From contig VXBA01006129.1 in assembly GCA_013399895.1 (NCBI GenBank), forward strand, positions 186,001 to 250,000: a stretch of DNA of 64,000 bases, read 5' to 3'. The translations under genes and the position numbers were made by a program. Of this stretch, positions 1 to 13,268 are shown one piece after another (position 1 is the first letter of the stretch; each line of letters opens with the position of its first letter). This DNA is from Serilophus lunatus (Eukaryota; Chordata; Aves; Passeriformes; Eurylaimidae). The notes beneath the pieces were generated by a model. That model had not been told where the DNA came from and made no database searches. It saw only the letters and a program-made list of their open reading frames with translations.

Positions 1-574
1 GCTGGCAGGATCCACCTCTTCTGCTGGTGGAACAAGAATGGATTTACATCTCATTTGTGCAATCCTCCAGGGCAGGAATCAGAGCTAAACAAAGACATCT
101 TTGGCATGGGAGAGGAGATCCATGTATTTTATATAACAGCTAAGGTTTACTCTTTGGTATAAGAGGACTTGATTGCGCTGTACCACCAGCCCACATCACG
201 GCTGGTCCCGGCTGTGCAGCACCGGGGGAATGCAGGACTGATGCTGGCGTGACTTGGCAACTGGGGCCAGCATCTTGCTTCGCTCTTTGAGTCTTTGGGA
301 TGGGGGAAGGAGAAAGCAATCAGGTTGTATAAATTCTGAACAAAATGAGTACACTAAAATTTCAGCACTTCTCCCTTCTGAGTGTGGGCATTAAAAAATA
401 CATTTTCACTAGGCAGGGAGTGGGTGTGTGAGAGAGCAAAGTGTTTGCACTCCTTTCCCAACATCTCAAAAAGGGTAGACATTTCAGGGCAGAGGATCCT
501 GATAGCAGGATTCATCTTTGATTAGCGCAGCATAAAAAGTCACGCATTGAGTTGCCTAGCCCTAAAGTGGCTGC

Positions 575-1085
575 AGAAGAGATTGTGGAAGGAATAGACA
601 AAATTAATATTATCAGATCACCAGGACTGGAAGGCATTCACTCAAGTTTCCTATAGGAGAATTTAAGGATGAAAGAGCTGATCTGCAGGCAGCAGCTTGC
701 CAACTCTTGTCTGAAACCAGTTTGAGGTTACAAGGCCATTATAAGCATGAGGATGTGGTCCCTTGCAGTGACTCAAAAAAGTACCTTTATCACAGCAAAG
801 GCCTTGACTTGATGTGATCCTGGAGTAGGGTGGTGGTTTCCGGTGGAAGGATAAGAGGCAACGTGCACAAACGGAAATATTGAAAATTCCATTTATATGT
901 CAAAAGAATCTTCTTTATGGTGAGGGTGGTCAAACACAGGCACAGGAGGAGTCAAGGAGGTTATGTAATGTCTCTTCTTGGAGATACTCAGAAGCCATCT
1001 GGCCATGGTCCTAAGTGAATGGCTCTAGATGGTCCTGCTCGAGCAGATAGGTTGGTGTAGACAATTTTCAGAGGTCACTTCCCAC
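575..1085 (+). mobile_element. CR1 LINE fragment
   Basis: The piece at 590-655 matches CR1 reverse-transcriptase text (ggaatagacaaaattaat...tatcagatcaccaggactgg...ggcattcac). The piece at 840-1085 matches the CR1 3' part (aaattccatttatatgtcaaaa, gtgagggtggtcaaacacaggcacagg, cttggagatactcagaagcc, gaggtcacttcccac). The middle is unclear, so this may be an internally deleted element or two nested fragments. It is heavily mutated and non-coding now. Confidence 0.75.
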
Positions 1086-4000
1086 TTCTGCTGTTTGGTG
1101 AAGAAGAGAATAGAGCTACTGTTTGCTGATGAAAGAGCAATGGGAAGAGGATAGCAACGGCTCTGGGTTTTAGGATTGATTTGGGTTTTCTGTACCAACG
1201 TGTTGTCTCTCCTCTTCTCCCTTTCTGATAGCTCATTTGTGTCATGCCACTTCTGCATCCAGCTTTTTCTTGACCCCTAGAAAGTACATTTTAGCTTCCA
1301 AATTCCTAGATATAAGCTTTCTGTGAAGACCTTTTGGAATAGAACCAGCCCTATTTCTGCTAAACAGTGCCCAATACAAGAGCATTAGTCTTTCTAAAAC
1401 TTACTTATATGTTTATCCAAATGCGCCGATTTTCCTTGCGTGAATGAGCCCGTCAGTAAAATTATGATTAGCCCATGTTCTGCATTACATATTGACCTTG
1501 AGTTCCCTTCTTCTTGTTACAAACTGAAGTACTCCAGAGAGTGGTTAAAATTCTCAAGTATCTTAAAGACCAACTTTCTCTTGAGTCATTTGGTGACAGG
1601 TCCAATTGGTTGAAGCATTAAAGCTGACATCTCACAGCTTAGCTGAAGGAAGGTGAGATACATGGTATTTTCAACAGACCTTGACCTTGGAAATAGCTTT
1701 TGTTCTTGTCCTTCAGGGACTATATTTTTGCATCTGGAGGTTTTGCTGCAAAATTTTTTTGCATGAGAAGAGTGGAGTGGATCAGGAGAGGCTGGTGGGC
1801 AAGACTCAATGAGGTTCATGGATGGTTGATAATAACATTAGGATATGTGTGGTTATTTTCTTATTTTAATGTATTTTCCCTCTGAACCCAAAGGCTATAC
1901 CTATTTTATGTGTTGTTTAAAAGCAGATATCTTTGTCCGTGAGCTGTTTAGCTAGAAACTTTCTTTAACTCTGTATTTAAAGGCACTATGTGATGACTTG
2001 TTAGCAAGCCTAAGCAGAGTTGATAAGAGCTAGGTAGGACTGTTAACATATTTGTATAAAGAGAACTCATTTTCCTAAATTAGTAACCTACGTAGAGACA
2101 GACATATTCTCTTTTTTGAGAAGAAGATCTCCTGTCATAAGTTTTCAGAAATTCAGTGTTTTTTAGACACCTCTTATTTGCATGTCTCATTACAGACTAA
2201 TTTGAGGGCCAAGTGATTTTGAAAACTGAAATTCCTTAAATACATTTTGGGCAGTCAGCCCTTTCCAACTGCTTTTCTCATGAGCTATTAGCTTTTGTCT
2301 TGTGCTGAGTAAGATACTTGCTCCAGGTATGTCCTCTGTCCTTGTTGCTAATTCTGTCTACTGGGGAATAGTCTACTTCTTACCTCAGGTTTCAAAAGTG
2401 CCCAAAATAAAGATGACCCCTGTGATATTGCAAAAGCTAGCTGCTACTCCAGAAAGTTATTTTTCTAAAGGCTCAAGCTACCTGCTGTGTACAGTCAGCA
2501 GTGAAATAACAGCAGAGGGATGATCAAATAAAACAGTGTTAGCAGCTCTAAGGCCTGGCTACCTGTCCTGCTAATGCTGCCTCTTGCTCTGAGGATGTGT
2601 AGCGCTGCCAAAACTGCATGTATGCTCCAGCAGCATTGTAATTATGGGGAGAAAGTGTTGGCTGTGAAGACCAACATCACCTAAGCATCTCCTGCTAGCT
2701 AACACTTCTTGATTTGATTGTGAGTTAGGCTGGGGAGGAAATGTTTTGGAAAACAAAGGGTACAGGCATTAATCGATCTCTAAGTCCCTTTCCCAATTAG
2801 TGTTTCTCCTTCATTACTTTCACTGGCTGTTTCTCATCCTCAACAAAGTAGCTGGAGCCACTGTACTCTTCACCAGCAGCTGTTGATGGAATTAAATGTA
2901 TATGCATTATATCTGTTGTGGGAAGAGTTCTCTTAAAATACAACGGGAAAAGACATCTGGGCTTACATACACCACAGCAAACAGGAATGGATGTCTAAGG
3001 AAAAACTGTTTCAGTAATTCATTCAGCTTTTGCTGAGCAGTCAGACTGTTTTGTGGGGTCTGCCATCATATAGAGCCCTCCCATCTGGCTTATCCTTTTG
3101 GTGTAGACTTCTGCTCTGTTCTCTGGATTTGGTCGCTCTGAGTATCTGTAGTGACAGAACCTAAAACTGGTATTTTCATATAATTTAGAAACTTTCCAGC
3201 TGTCTGACAGACTGTTACAGAGGTGAAGATATGTTATAGACTTATATATACACAGTACTCTTTGTAATAACAACAGAAAACCTATGGCAATTTTCTTCTC
3301 CCATATGACAAGACTCCAAGCATCTGCTGCCTAAAAATATCAACTCTGTGTAGCTAATTGCTATAGTGAAACAAAATAGTCCAATTTTCTTATTCCCTTA
3401 GTGACTGGAATAAAAACCAAAAAATTACTACCAGACAACAGAAAGTGAAGAACTATGACGTCAGATTTATGTTCCTTGAAACAGATCTCAGGTAATAATA
3501 CAGATATCACATTAGTTTTTATTAAAAAACAAAGCAAACAAAAAAACACTCCTATTAATTTTTCCTCCTTTAAAGTAAGTGAAAATTGGTACAGGCAGGG
3601 AACAGATTATCAGTCTTGTGTTTCGAGATATGTTTGTTTGCTGGGATATCCACACTCACTAGACAAATGTGTTGTATCTGGTGTTGAAGATGGAGAAGGC
3701 TTGAGCTTCAAGGAAGGGCAGGTTTTAAACTCTTTGGGCAGACCCTAGCTATAGTCATCATCTAATCACCAGGTAGGTCTCTGATCCTGAGGCAAGCTAC
3801 CTCTGCTTACTGCTGTGTCTCCAAATTTTCATGATGTTAGGATGTAGGTAGTCACCTCTGCCTCACGAGTGAGCAGGACTTCTGCTCTGCAGCCATCATC
3901 ATGGCAGGCAGAGGCAGCAAAGAGGTGAGGGGCTCCTGGTGGCACACTGCTCTCTGGGTGTTACAGCAATTTCTTTTGCTCAGTAGGCTTCAGCAGAGAA

Positions 4001-4548
4001 GGGAAACAAATCAAGGTGGAAGCTGGGTAGCGGGGCAGAGGAGGAAAATGGTCAGAAAAACATAAGCGTTGCAATTCCTTCACATGGCACCAGCTAAAAA
4101 GGTACCAGACCCATGGCTGCTTCCTTAAGCCATGCCTTTTGGGACTGCAGCAACACCAATGATGTAGGCGAACACCAGGCTTCAGAAAGCAGACAGTAGC
4201 ATCAGACAAAAGCGCCACTGATTCCACCAGGGCAGGCAAGTGTCAGAGTGGCCTCCCTGCTGGACTGACAGTGGCTGCTATCAGGGAGGAGCTGCTGTCT
4301 GATGTTGAGGTAGCAGCAACATGTCCTGTTAAGCAGCAACATGTCCTGTTAACCTTTCCTTGAGGAAATTATGTGGGAGGCTTTTTGCACCCTTTGGCTG
4401 CAAGCTTGGGAGAAAATTGTTAGGAGCTGTCATATCTGGCAGATACAGAGGTGAGGATGCTACAGCCCCATGTCCCCTGCTGCAGCCAGCAGCTAGACTG
4501 AGCAGATATGTCCTGCAGGCATGCAGGGCATGGTTTGGACTTAAAGAG
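1086..4548. other. Intergenic, no gene seen
   Basis: This is AT-rich flanking sequence downstream of GABBR2. All open frames are short and without recognisable products. The only small structure noted is a 20 bp tandem duplication (agcagcaacatgtcctgtta, twice) at 4312-4351. Confidence 0.6.
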
Positions 4549-5381
4549 CACAGTTGCCTGTCTCAAACATTGTTTAGGCCACAGAAGGACTTTGCCATGA
4601 GATAAGCAGGATGTGTGAGTGCACATGAGTGACAGGATGGCTCTAACTCAAGGCCAGACAGAAGTGAATTCTGTTTAAGTACATCCTGGGTAAAGCATCC
4701 ACATGAAAATTACCACTGTGGCAAACTGTAAAGAAGCTACTGCTTGTATGCATATCACTAGTCAGACAAAGATCACCACAAATATGCTCCCATGGATAAT
4801 CCCCCACAGTGGGGCCTTGAGATAAGATAAAAGTGGTTATCTCAGACTTAGGGGAGGGTTAACAAAGCTGGGAGAGAAGAATATATCACTGATAATGGAC
4901 AGAAAAATTGAAGAATTTACAGGCCACGAGGAAGGCCAACTCAGCAACTGTGCTGAAATCAGCTCTGACTGGGTAAAAGGTAATTGCAGCAGGGGGAGAT
5001 TGCGACCACTGACGCACAGTCCACTTACCCAAGAAACCCACTCACCCAAAAGAAATGAAATGAGCATACAAACTAATTAACATTAGACAATTGTTTATCC
5101 AATGAGCATTAATTCCTTTCTTTGCTAAAATGTGTAAACAGTGAAAAGTTTTGAATGACCTTGGGACCCTCACCACCAAGAAGCCCAGCGCGAAGATGAA
5201 CCTATGGGATGCCACTGGCTGGTGACTATCTTCTGCTTGATCTCTCTCTCTCCAGTCTCTTTTCTATTTATTTCTATCTCCTTCACATTAATTGTTAAAT
5301 AAAATTTTTATTATTTGCTTCAGCATATGGTCTTATTTGTTCCTTGATTTGGGCAGAGGCATCTCTCAATAATCACGTCAT
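4549..5381 (+). mobile_element. LTR-like repeat, copy 1 (probable solo LTR)
   Basis: About 833 bp of this region recur in the same orientation at 48168-49072. The shared landmarks come in the same order: cacagttgc, gtttaggccacagaagga, catcctgggtaa, cttgtatgcatatcac, gggtaaaaggtaatt, accttgggac, gttaaataaaatt and ggcagaggcatctctcaata. A poly(A)-like aataaa near 5298 followed by a short TG/T-rich tail, and the absence of coding sequence, suggest a solo LTR of an endogenous retrovirus. The family is not identified, and exact TG...CA ends and target-site duplications were not resolved. Confidence 0.75.
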
Positions 5382-5559
5382 AACAGGCATGCACACACAT
5401 GACTGGCTGCATGCATCAGCATGGGCAGAGATCACAGCACTCACAAAAACACAGACAGTACCAGTGGCCCCTTCCTGCTGATCAGGATGGAAGTGCTTGA
5501 ATGGAAAAAACCCCACAAACATACATACGCACACAGACACAGACGCACACACACAGCAT

Positions 5560-6110
5560 GAACCCCTAAAGTAGCTGGACTTTGACACTCAGTATCCGGA
5601 AGCTATCCCTGGATGCTCAGGTCTCCCTGGTTGTGGCACCTGGACTTCCAAGTACCTGAGACCCACAGCTTCACTCCAGTTTCTAGTGCTAAGACATACA
5701 GCAGCACACTGTAGGTCTCTCCAGCCACTGGCTTTAGACCCTCAGCTTACACAGGGGATGGCCTTTGGATCTTCTGCTCTCCAGTGCCTCAGGCACACAA
5801 CATGCAAAGGTATCCGAGATGACGTGTAGATGCCACAATCTCTCCAATAGCTGGTTTTGGGTTCCCCGTCCCTCCAGCAGCCAGCTCTCAGACCATTTCA
5901 TCTCTCTGTTATCCAGTCCAGCTTGCTGCTGCAATACCTGGCTCCGAGGACTCTGTCCCTGCTCACTGGCTAGTGTGGCTCCATGTTTGCTAGTGTTTCC
6001 ATAGCATTATGCACATCCATGCATACCTGCATTCTCCGGTTACTGGCATCACAGACAAAGGGGCTCTGTTACTCAAGGGCCCCTAGCCTGATCGCTGGTA
6101 CTTAGACCTC
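5560..6110. repeat. Degenerate ~50-65 bp tandem repeat block
   Basis: A motif like ctctccagtagctggctt(a)gacactcag recurs, with much divergence, starting near 5566, 5621, 5671, 5717, 5777, 5840, 5903, 5962, 6033 and 6088. The block begins about 180 bp after LTR-like copy 1. Between them is a CA-rich stretch (5386-5560) with short (CA)n runs. The match was made by eye and the period varies from 46 to 71 bp, so it is an old minisatellite or a repeat-derived internal segment. Confidence 0.5.
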
Positions 6111-7264
6111 CACGCACAAAGAACCTTGCCTGGGAAAATAGAAGTGAAGTTTAGTGAGAAAATAGGACAGTCTATTGCAATCAGGCATAGTGCATGGCCA
6201 GAGAAATGTGCTGAGTAATTACCTGTTTACACGCAATCAGTTGTTTCTATCCTATTATTTGTCTTTTTTTGCCAGGCTTATCGGTCTGAAACCACCTTGA
6301 TGCCTCACTGTCCCTCCCTTACAACCTGTAGTAAGCCTTGCAAAATCCTCAAGCGCTCTTCCCGTGTATCCCTCAACGAATCCCACATCCCTTAAGGCAA
6401 TAACACCTCCCTAGTCTGCAAGGCAATCCAGAGGGGCTTTCCCACCAAAGCTTATCTTGATGATGGGTTTCCCACCAGGATAGTGGACTGAGCATCCTCC
6501 CTTGATGCACCTAGTAATAGCTGGGTCAGGGTGCTCATCTCTGTCTGATTAGGATATTTGGGTTTGGCTGCTTGCTCCATGCTGCTTTGTGTTGGTGGAG
6601 ATGTGTTTTGATAGGAAAAAAAACCCAAAAATCTGGATAAGAGAACTTGCAGGAAGGCTGCACATCCACAGCTGTCCTTGCAGTTAATGGGAGGTGAAAC
6701 TAATTAAAATTGTTCAGAGATATTGCCAGCAAAATTACATGAAACACTGTATTCATTATTTAGTAAGCTTTGCACTCTAAACTTTACCACATAACCTCAC
6801 CCTTACAAATCATATTACATTCAAAGAGCAGCTGAAAGTGCTTGGGTTTTGCCATATGCTCATTTCTCATTTGTTTAATTCTTGACTCATAGAGCTATTT
6901 TGGTTTCACACTCCTAAATTAAAACTGAATTGGCCCAAAGATGTCAGTTTGAAGGTAATGATAAAAAAACCCAACAGTAAAAATGTAAGGAAAATGTAGG
7001 AAGGCAAGACAATGAAAGCTATTGATGAAGTTAGATATAAATCCTGCTGTGCTGTGTAGTAACAATACAGGAAATCATAACTACTTGCTGCTATTGTTCA
7101 CCCCACGTTCCTGCTTTACCGAAACAGCAATAATTTGTAAAAAAATGTAGGAACTCAGAATATCCTGTCAAAAATTCCTTACATGATAAATCAAAATAAT
7201 TACGCAAAATATCTTATCAACTCAAGAATATGGGTGATGGGAGACTCTAGTTTGCTGGATGCCA
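6111..7264. other. Intergenic, no gene seen
   Basis: Unique-looking sequence becomes strongly AT-rich after about 6700. I see no open frame of interest and no repeat I can name. Confidence 0.5.
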
Positions 7265-8548
7265 GATAGAAAATGAAGACAGCTGATAAGTGAGCCTACC
7301 AGGGTGGTGCCCTGCTAGATCTGCTGTTTACAAGCAGTGAAAGGCTGGTAGAAGGTGTGGTGGTTGAAGGCTGTCTTGGGTACAGTGACCATAAAATTAT
7401 AGTTTCAATTCTTGGTGAAGTAAGGAAGGAAGTCAACAAAACCTTCACCTTGGACTTCCAGAGAGCAGACTTTGGACTGTTCAAGGACACTGGTTCAGGG
7501 AGCCCTATGGGAGATGCTCCTTAATAACAAAGAGGTCCAGGAAGGCTGGACACACTTTTGGAAGGATTTCTTACAGGTGTAAGAGTGTGCCATCCCTATG
7601 TGTCGAAAGACAAGCCGGTGGGAAAGAAACCCATCCTGGTTGAACAGGGAGCTTTTGCTGGAACTCAGGAAAACACCCCCAGAATTTATGACCTTTGGAA
7701 GAAGGAGCGGGCAACTCAGGAAGAGCATGAGAATGTTGTAAGGTCATGTAGAGAGAAAATCAGAAAGGTGAAAGCTCAGCTAAAACTCAATCCAGATGCT
7801 ATTGTGGAAGATAATAAAAAGGGTTTTCAAAAAATATGTTACCAAGAAATAGAGGGCCAAAGAAAATCTTCATCCTTTCTTGGACACAGGGAGGAACATT
7901 GTCACCAAGGGTGGGGAAAAAGCTGAGGTAGTTAATGCCCTTTTTGCCTCAGTCTTTAGCAGAAAGACTGGTTATCCTCGAGGCAACCAGTCCTCGAGCT
8001 GGTAGACAGCAGGACCAGGGAAGTGATTGTCCTTCTATACTTGGCATTGGTGAGGCCTCACCTTGAGTACTGTGTCCAGTTCTGGGCCCCGCAAGCACAT
8101 GGAGATGCTGGAGCCTGTCCAGAGAAGGGCAATGGAGCTGGTGAAGGTTCTAGAGAGTAAGGCATATGAGGAGACACTGAGGGAGTTATTTAGTCTGGAG
8201 AAAAGGAGGCTCAGGGGAGACCTGCTCTCTACAACTCCCTGAAAGAAGGTTGTGGCCAGGTGGGGGTCAGCCTCTTCTCCCAGGCAACCAGCAATAGGAC
8301 AAGAGGAAATGGCTTTAGGCTGCACCAGGGGAGAGTCAGGTTGGACGTCAGGAAGCATTTCTTCACTGACGGGGTGATCAAGCATTGGGGTAGGCTGCCC
8401 AGGGAGGTGGTGCTGTTCCTGTCCCTGAAGGTACCCAAGAAACAACTGGATGTGGCTATAGTTAATTGACAAGGTGGTGGTTGGTCAAAGGTTGGACTCA
8501 GTGATCTTGGAGGTCTTTTCCAAACTTAATGATTCTATGATTCCATAT
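7265..8548 (+). mobile_element. CR1 LINE, internally deleted ORF2 copy with 3' end
   Basis: The 5' part encodes the C-terminal end of the CR1 endonuclease, including a GYSDHKII-like stretch carrying the catalytic-type SDH motif (about 7370-7400). Next comes the endonuclease-RT linker (DFQRADFGLF, YDLWKKERATQEEHENVV, REKIRKVKAQLKLN, about 7440-7830). At about 8025 the sequence jumps to the ORF2 C-terminus (ctcaccttgagtactgtgtccagttctgggcccc, RTRGNGFRLHQG, RLDVRKHFF, HWGRLPREVV). The element ends with the CR1 tip ggacttcagtgatctt-like text and gattctatgattcc. Almost all of the RT domain is missing and frames are broken, so it is not active. Confidence 0.92.
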
Positions 8549-11500
8549 CAACTTTGCACATAGGACTTCAATGTTCCAAATTTGGCAGCAGGGAGGTTTA
8601 ATTCTGCAGTAAAAAAATCAATGTTCTTATATGTACACAAATTTTCAGTATGTCCAGACAACGGCTTCTGCTGTAAAGTTTTGGTTGGAAAAAAATGTGG
8701 AAACATATTCTATACCGCCTTATCATTTTCTAAAAGTCTAATTGATTTTCTCAAACTGCTTTTAATATATGCATCCATACATATGTTTTCCTCCTTCTCC
8801 AGACTGTTTTGTTTTGCAGTAAACCCTCACCCTGCTTTATGGTTTTCCATCTGGGAAACCATATGAAATAACCATGATTCAATATTGAATTGCCTTCTCC
8901 CTCTGCAAATAACGTTTTCTGCCCAGTGACAGATTTGACCAGCATAACCGAGGAGGGAGGAGGAGTAAGCAAGTGGTGGAAAACTACCTCTTACCTTTTT
9001 TTGTTTCCTCTTTTTTTTTTTTTTTTCCTTTTTGGGAATGTGGTGTGTTTCACAGTTTTTGAGATGTCATTCAGGTTGATCTAAAAACTGTGTATAAAAA
9101 TGTTTTCTCTGAAGGAGAAAGAATGGGGAAACCATTCTTCTTCATTCTTCATTTTTCTCCTAGTTCTCTTTTTCAGAAATGTATCTTGGTTTCCAGATAC
9201 TTCCTCAGTCCAGAACATTGCCTAAAAATAATCATAATAAGGCAACAGCCTTCTCTCCCTTATAGACAAGATGAACTTTTTTCAGTAAAGCGACATAAGA
9301 GGAATTTTCAGTGGCATAAATACTGGAAATAATGGTGAGTGCTAGGCAGGAGCAGGAAAGTACTTCTCACTGCCAACCTTTTTTATGGCAATTTCAAGGA
9401 GCATTGAATCATTCAGTTTATGTAACACTGAGGATATATATATTTGTTTGTACAGCAAATGCCTTGCATCTCACATGAGCTAGTGAAGTCCAAGCTCTCT
9501 CTCTCTGGTGCTAATGGTAGGGTATGGGAGAAGAGCAGCAGACACGTTTTTTCAGGCCATTGAACAACTTCAGATAAAAGGAATTTCACTTTTTTTTTTT
9601 TTTCTTTTGCATTAGACCCCATGAAACTTATGTGGGCTTTTGCACACACCTTTTCTGGGCCCTTCTGGGCCCTGCAGGTCAACACTACAAGATTTCCTTT
9701 AGAAGAAAGTGTTTGCAGCAAGCTGTAGTCACTCGAGGAGCTCTGCAGTGGTAGTGGGCTCCCTTCCTGAAGTCCTGAGTTGGCTTAGGGAAGATATCTT
9801 TGCATCTTCCTAAACAGTATGTTTAGCCACTTTTTCTTGTTGGTGAGTTACCTAATAAGAGTAGTTACACAATGATCACTGTGTTTTCTTAGTCCTTTAA
9901 CCTATTCAGTGATACCTGCCAGCTTCAGGCTAAAGAAAAATGAAGCAGCTGATCTCAACCGTTTAGTGATTCTGCAGACACAGCCAAACCAAGCTCAGAG
10001 CTGCCCAAAATACAAACCCCAGTAAATCCTGATAGCAGTGTCATCACTTAGTAAATGCAGGTAACATGGCCCATCACTAGCAACAGTGACACTGATCTAC
10101 TTGTTTGCATCTTTGTCAGAGGTTTCATTCTTGATATTGGTGCCATTTCACCTGCAAAGGAAGGGCTCAGTCATTAGTCTAGCAAACTACTAGTTTGCCT
10201 GATGCACTTGGCAGTTGTGAGGTGTAGATCTGTCCACCAAAGAAACCCGAAGAAATGAAATTGAAAAATCAGAGAAAAGTAGGAGAGGCTCAGGATTTGA
10301 AGCCAGAAATCAAAGAAACCAAAGAGGATGCTAGGTAGGGCAAGAAGGAATAATGTAATTTATGGGTAGCCAAATGGCTGCCTGACAGGTGCAAAAGAAA
10401 TTTAGCAGATTGTGGGATGTTTTTATGCAAAAAGGTCTGTCTTTGGGGAAGTGCAGCTCTGCCCACAGCAATTGCATTGGGAAGTGTGCCAGAAAGATGG
10501 TTTGACAGAGGACTGTCATCAGCAGAAGCATCCATTGTATTCTAAGCTAATGATCTGTGTATTAAACATAAAGAAAACTACAGTGCATAAAGAAGTGTGT
10601 TGCTTGATGTACCACAAAAATCCTAATAAATCTTTTCCAATTAAGTAAATATATCCCTGAAAAATCTTATGATCTGCTACTCTACCCATCTTTTGGGTTG
10701 ATGCTATTTTACAGGGAGGTACAAGCTACTGATTGGAGACATCTCATTCACAGATTCAGGAACAGACATCTATCTTAGACCACAACAGTTTACATGGTAT
10801 GTCTTACCACACTATAGGTAAATGGAGAAATATCCAGATGGATCCTAAAGAGTATTCCACGACTAAGTATTCCTAAAGACTATTCCATGATGAATAGTCT
10901 CGTTGGCCAAAAGAGTCTGTCCATTCAGCATGGGAAGCCTGAGAGTAAACTCAGTTTCAATGTCTTTCTATGTCAGCTGTGTCAGGAAAGAACAGATCAG
11001 TTTCATGTAGTGTAGCAGACAAATCTCATAATGGGAATCAAAAAACCAGCAAATTCTGATGAAAATACTTTGAAAGTAATAAGCTAGTGACTGGGATTAA
11101 CAAAGCTAAAACATGGCATAAAGGGATGAGGATTGATGATGGCTGTTTCATGTTTTGGACTTCCTATCCCAGGGAGTCTAAAGGGACAGTTCAAGACAGG
11201 ACTGAATTTTTGGAGGAACTAATGATCTCCATAAGTGTCTTTCACTTTGTTAAGATGTTAAACACATTTTTGAACTTTCTTGACAAGCATGAAATTTGTA
11301 GTGCAAATAAGTAAAAAAAAATCCAGTTCTTTTCTTCCTTCCACATTAATTTTTCTTACATAAGTACAAGCAGTACACTGTAAACACAGTTCCTCTGTAG
11401 GAATAGCATAGGGGAAAAATAAGATGAAGAGTCCTTATTTGCATAAATAGTGTAGTACTAATAATGTAACTGTAATCAAAGTCATATAACATCTATTTAG

Positions 11501-12944
11501 AACAGAGTAAAAGAACTGAACATCAGTAAAAGGAAAACATTATTTCAAAAGAGAGAGAAATTAATGAGAAACATCTTTGTATCATTTTGAACACACCTCA
11601 TCAGATTAATTGGAACAACATTGTCTAAATTCTGGTGTGTTCATAAATGTTTTTACACATACCAAGCTGAACTAGGTCCTGAAAGAAAGAAAAATGCCTT
11701 CCTAGACTTTTTCTCTGTATTCAGCCAGAGCAGCAACATATTTATCAAAGCCATAAACAAAGTGCATAACCAGAGATTTAATTCTTGAAATTGCACTTGG
11801 CTACAAAACTTCCAAAGCCATGCGGTGAAGGCCTTTATGCAAAACATCTTACTGTAGCTTTAGAGTATGATGAACCAAATTAATTCAAGGAAGTTATTAT
11901 TGCTTGCAGTTTGACAGTGATGAGAGCTGGGACTACATTTTCTTTTTGGAGCTTGGATTTTAATCTATGTTAATATTCATATCAACAGGGTAAGTTAACG
12001 AGGCCCAAGCTCATTTTGTTATCTTTCATCTGACTGAAGCTCTAAGCTGGGATACACATTCTGCATGCTGGATGAGGAGGAGCAGTTTATTCTTGAGCAT
12101 TTGTACTGCACAGACATGAGTGCTCTGTGGTTGGTGTTCTCCATATGGGAAAGTTAATTTTATTTCCATCTTGCTTGAAAACAAACAAACAATAAATCAG
12201 CAATGTTAAAAAAAAGGCAAAAAATAAGGGTTATGAAAAGAAACGCAAGCATGCCTGTGAGGTCTGAAACAGAGCTTGGTGTGCGGTTTTCTTTCCTTGT
12301 TAGAAGACTATGAATAGTTGATGATTGCTGACGTAAACTGAGAAAAAAAATAGTGCCTTTTAAAATTTTGTCTGTATTATCACAGGCACTTTTAAAATCT
12401 TGAAACTATTTTTATCACATTTGGGTCTCCTAAAATGTGTGATCACTCCTAATGGTTTCTCAAGTAAGGACTGACAGCCTTTTTATGGTAACTTATCAGA
12501 TGTTCAAGCATTGGTACCAACTACACAAAGAACAATGGAATTGAGTTGGTAAAGTAGATAAAAAGGAAAAACAGAAAACAAGGATGATATGTGCAACTAC
12601 CTTTCTGCATGTTGCATTGCAGAGAAATGTGGTTTGTAATGGGTCTGTCTGGCTGCTGAATGTCCCGGATGCTCTGCCTGCATGTAGGAGCACAGGGAGC
12701 TGGAGCAGAGTCAGGCAGGTCCAGCAGGACGAAGGAGAAGTTTCATTTTTTTGATAGTTTTAGAGAGACTCAGTCTGGATAGTTTGTTGGAGTCTGGAAG
12801 AAGAGAGGAGTAGTCTTCCTCTCCTGGAATCGGGTTAGAATAAAAATGCAAACCACACTCCTGTTGAGAATGGATGGGGAGCTGATATGATTGCTTCTGT
12901 CCTGTAGCAAAACCAATAACCTACTGCTCAGGGGGTGGAGATCT
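8549..12944. other. Intergenic, no gene seen
   Basis: AT-rich sequence with a T-run at about 9010-9027 and another near 9592-9603. Open frames are short and have no recognisable domain. No RNA gene was recognised. Confidence 0.5.
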
Positions 12945-13268
12945 CAGAATCATGGAATCAATTAGACTGGAAAAGACTTCTAAGGTTGTTATGTCCTATC
13001 ATTGACAGAATACCACCTTGTCAACTAGAACATGGCACTAAGTGCCATATCCAGTCATTTCTTGAACACCTCCAAGGATGGTGACTCCATCCTGGGAAGT
13101 CTGTTCCAATGCTTAGCATCCCTTTCTGTGAAGAAATTCTTCCTGATATCCAGCCTGAACCTCTACTGGCACAGCTTGAGGCTCTGTCCTCTTGTCCTGT
13201 TACTAGTTGCCTGGGAGAGGAGGCCAACCTTCACCTTCTACAACCTCCTTTCAGAGAGTTTCCGGTGC
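12945..13268 (-). mobile_element. CR1 LINE 3' fragment
   Basis: In reverse orientation the stretch starts with the CR1 tip (tcagaatcatggaatcaattagactggaaaagac) and continues through typical text (cattgacagaataccaccttgtcaactagaacatggcactaagtgccatatccag, then ttcttcctgatatccagcctgaacctctactgg). It ends within the C-terminal ORF2 region (gttgcctgggagaggaggccaac). It is about 320 bp, 5'-truncated and moderately diverged. Confidence 0.93.

Noticed and set aside
7558..7926. 122-codon open frame as a host gene
   Set aside because: The translation matches the CR1 ORF2 linker between endonuclease and reverse transcriptase. The element is broken on both sides.
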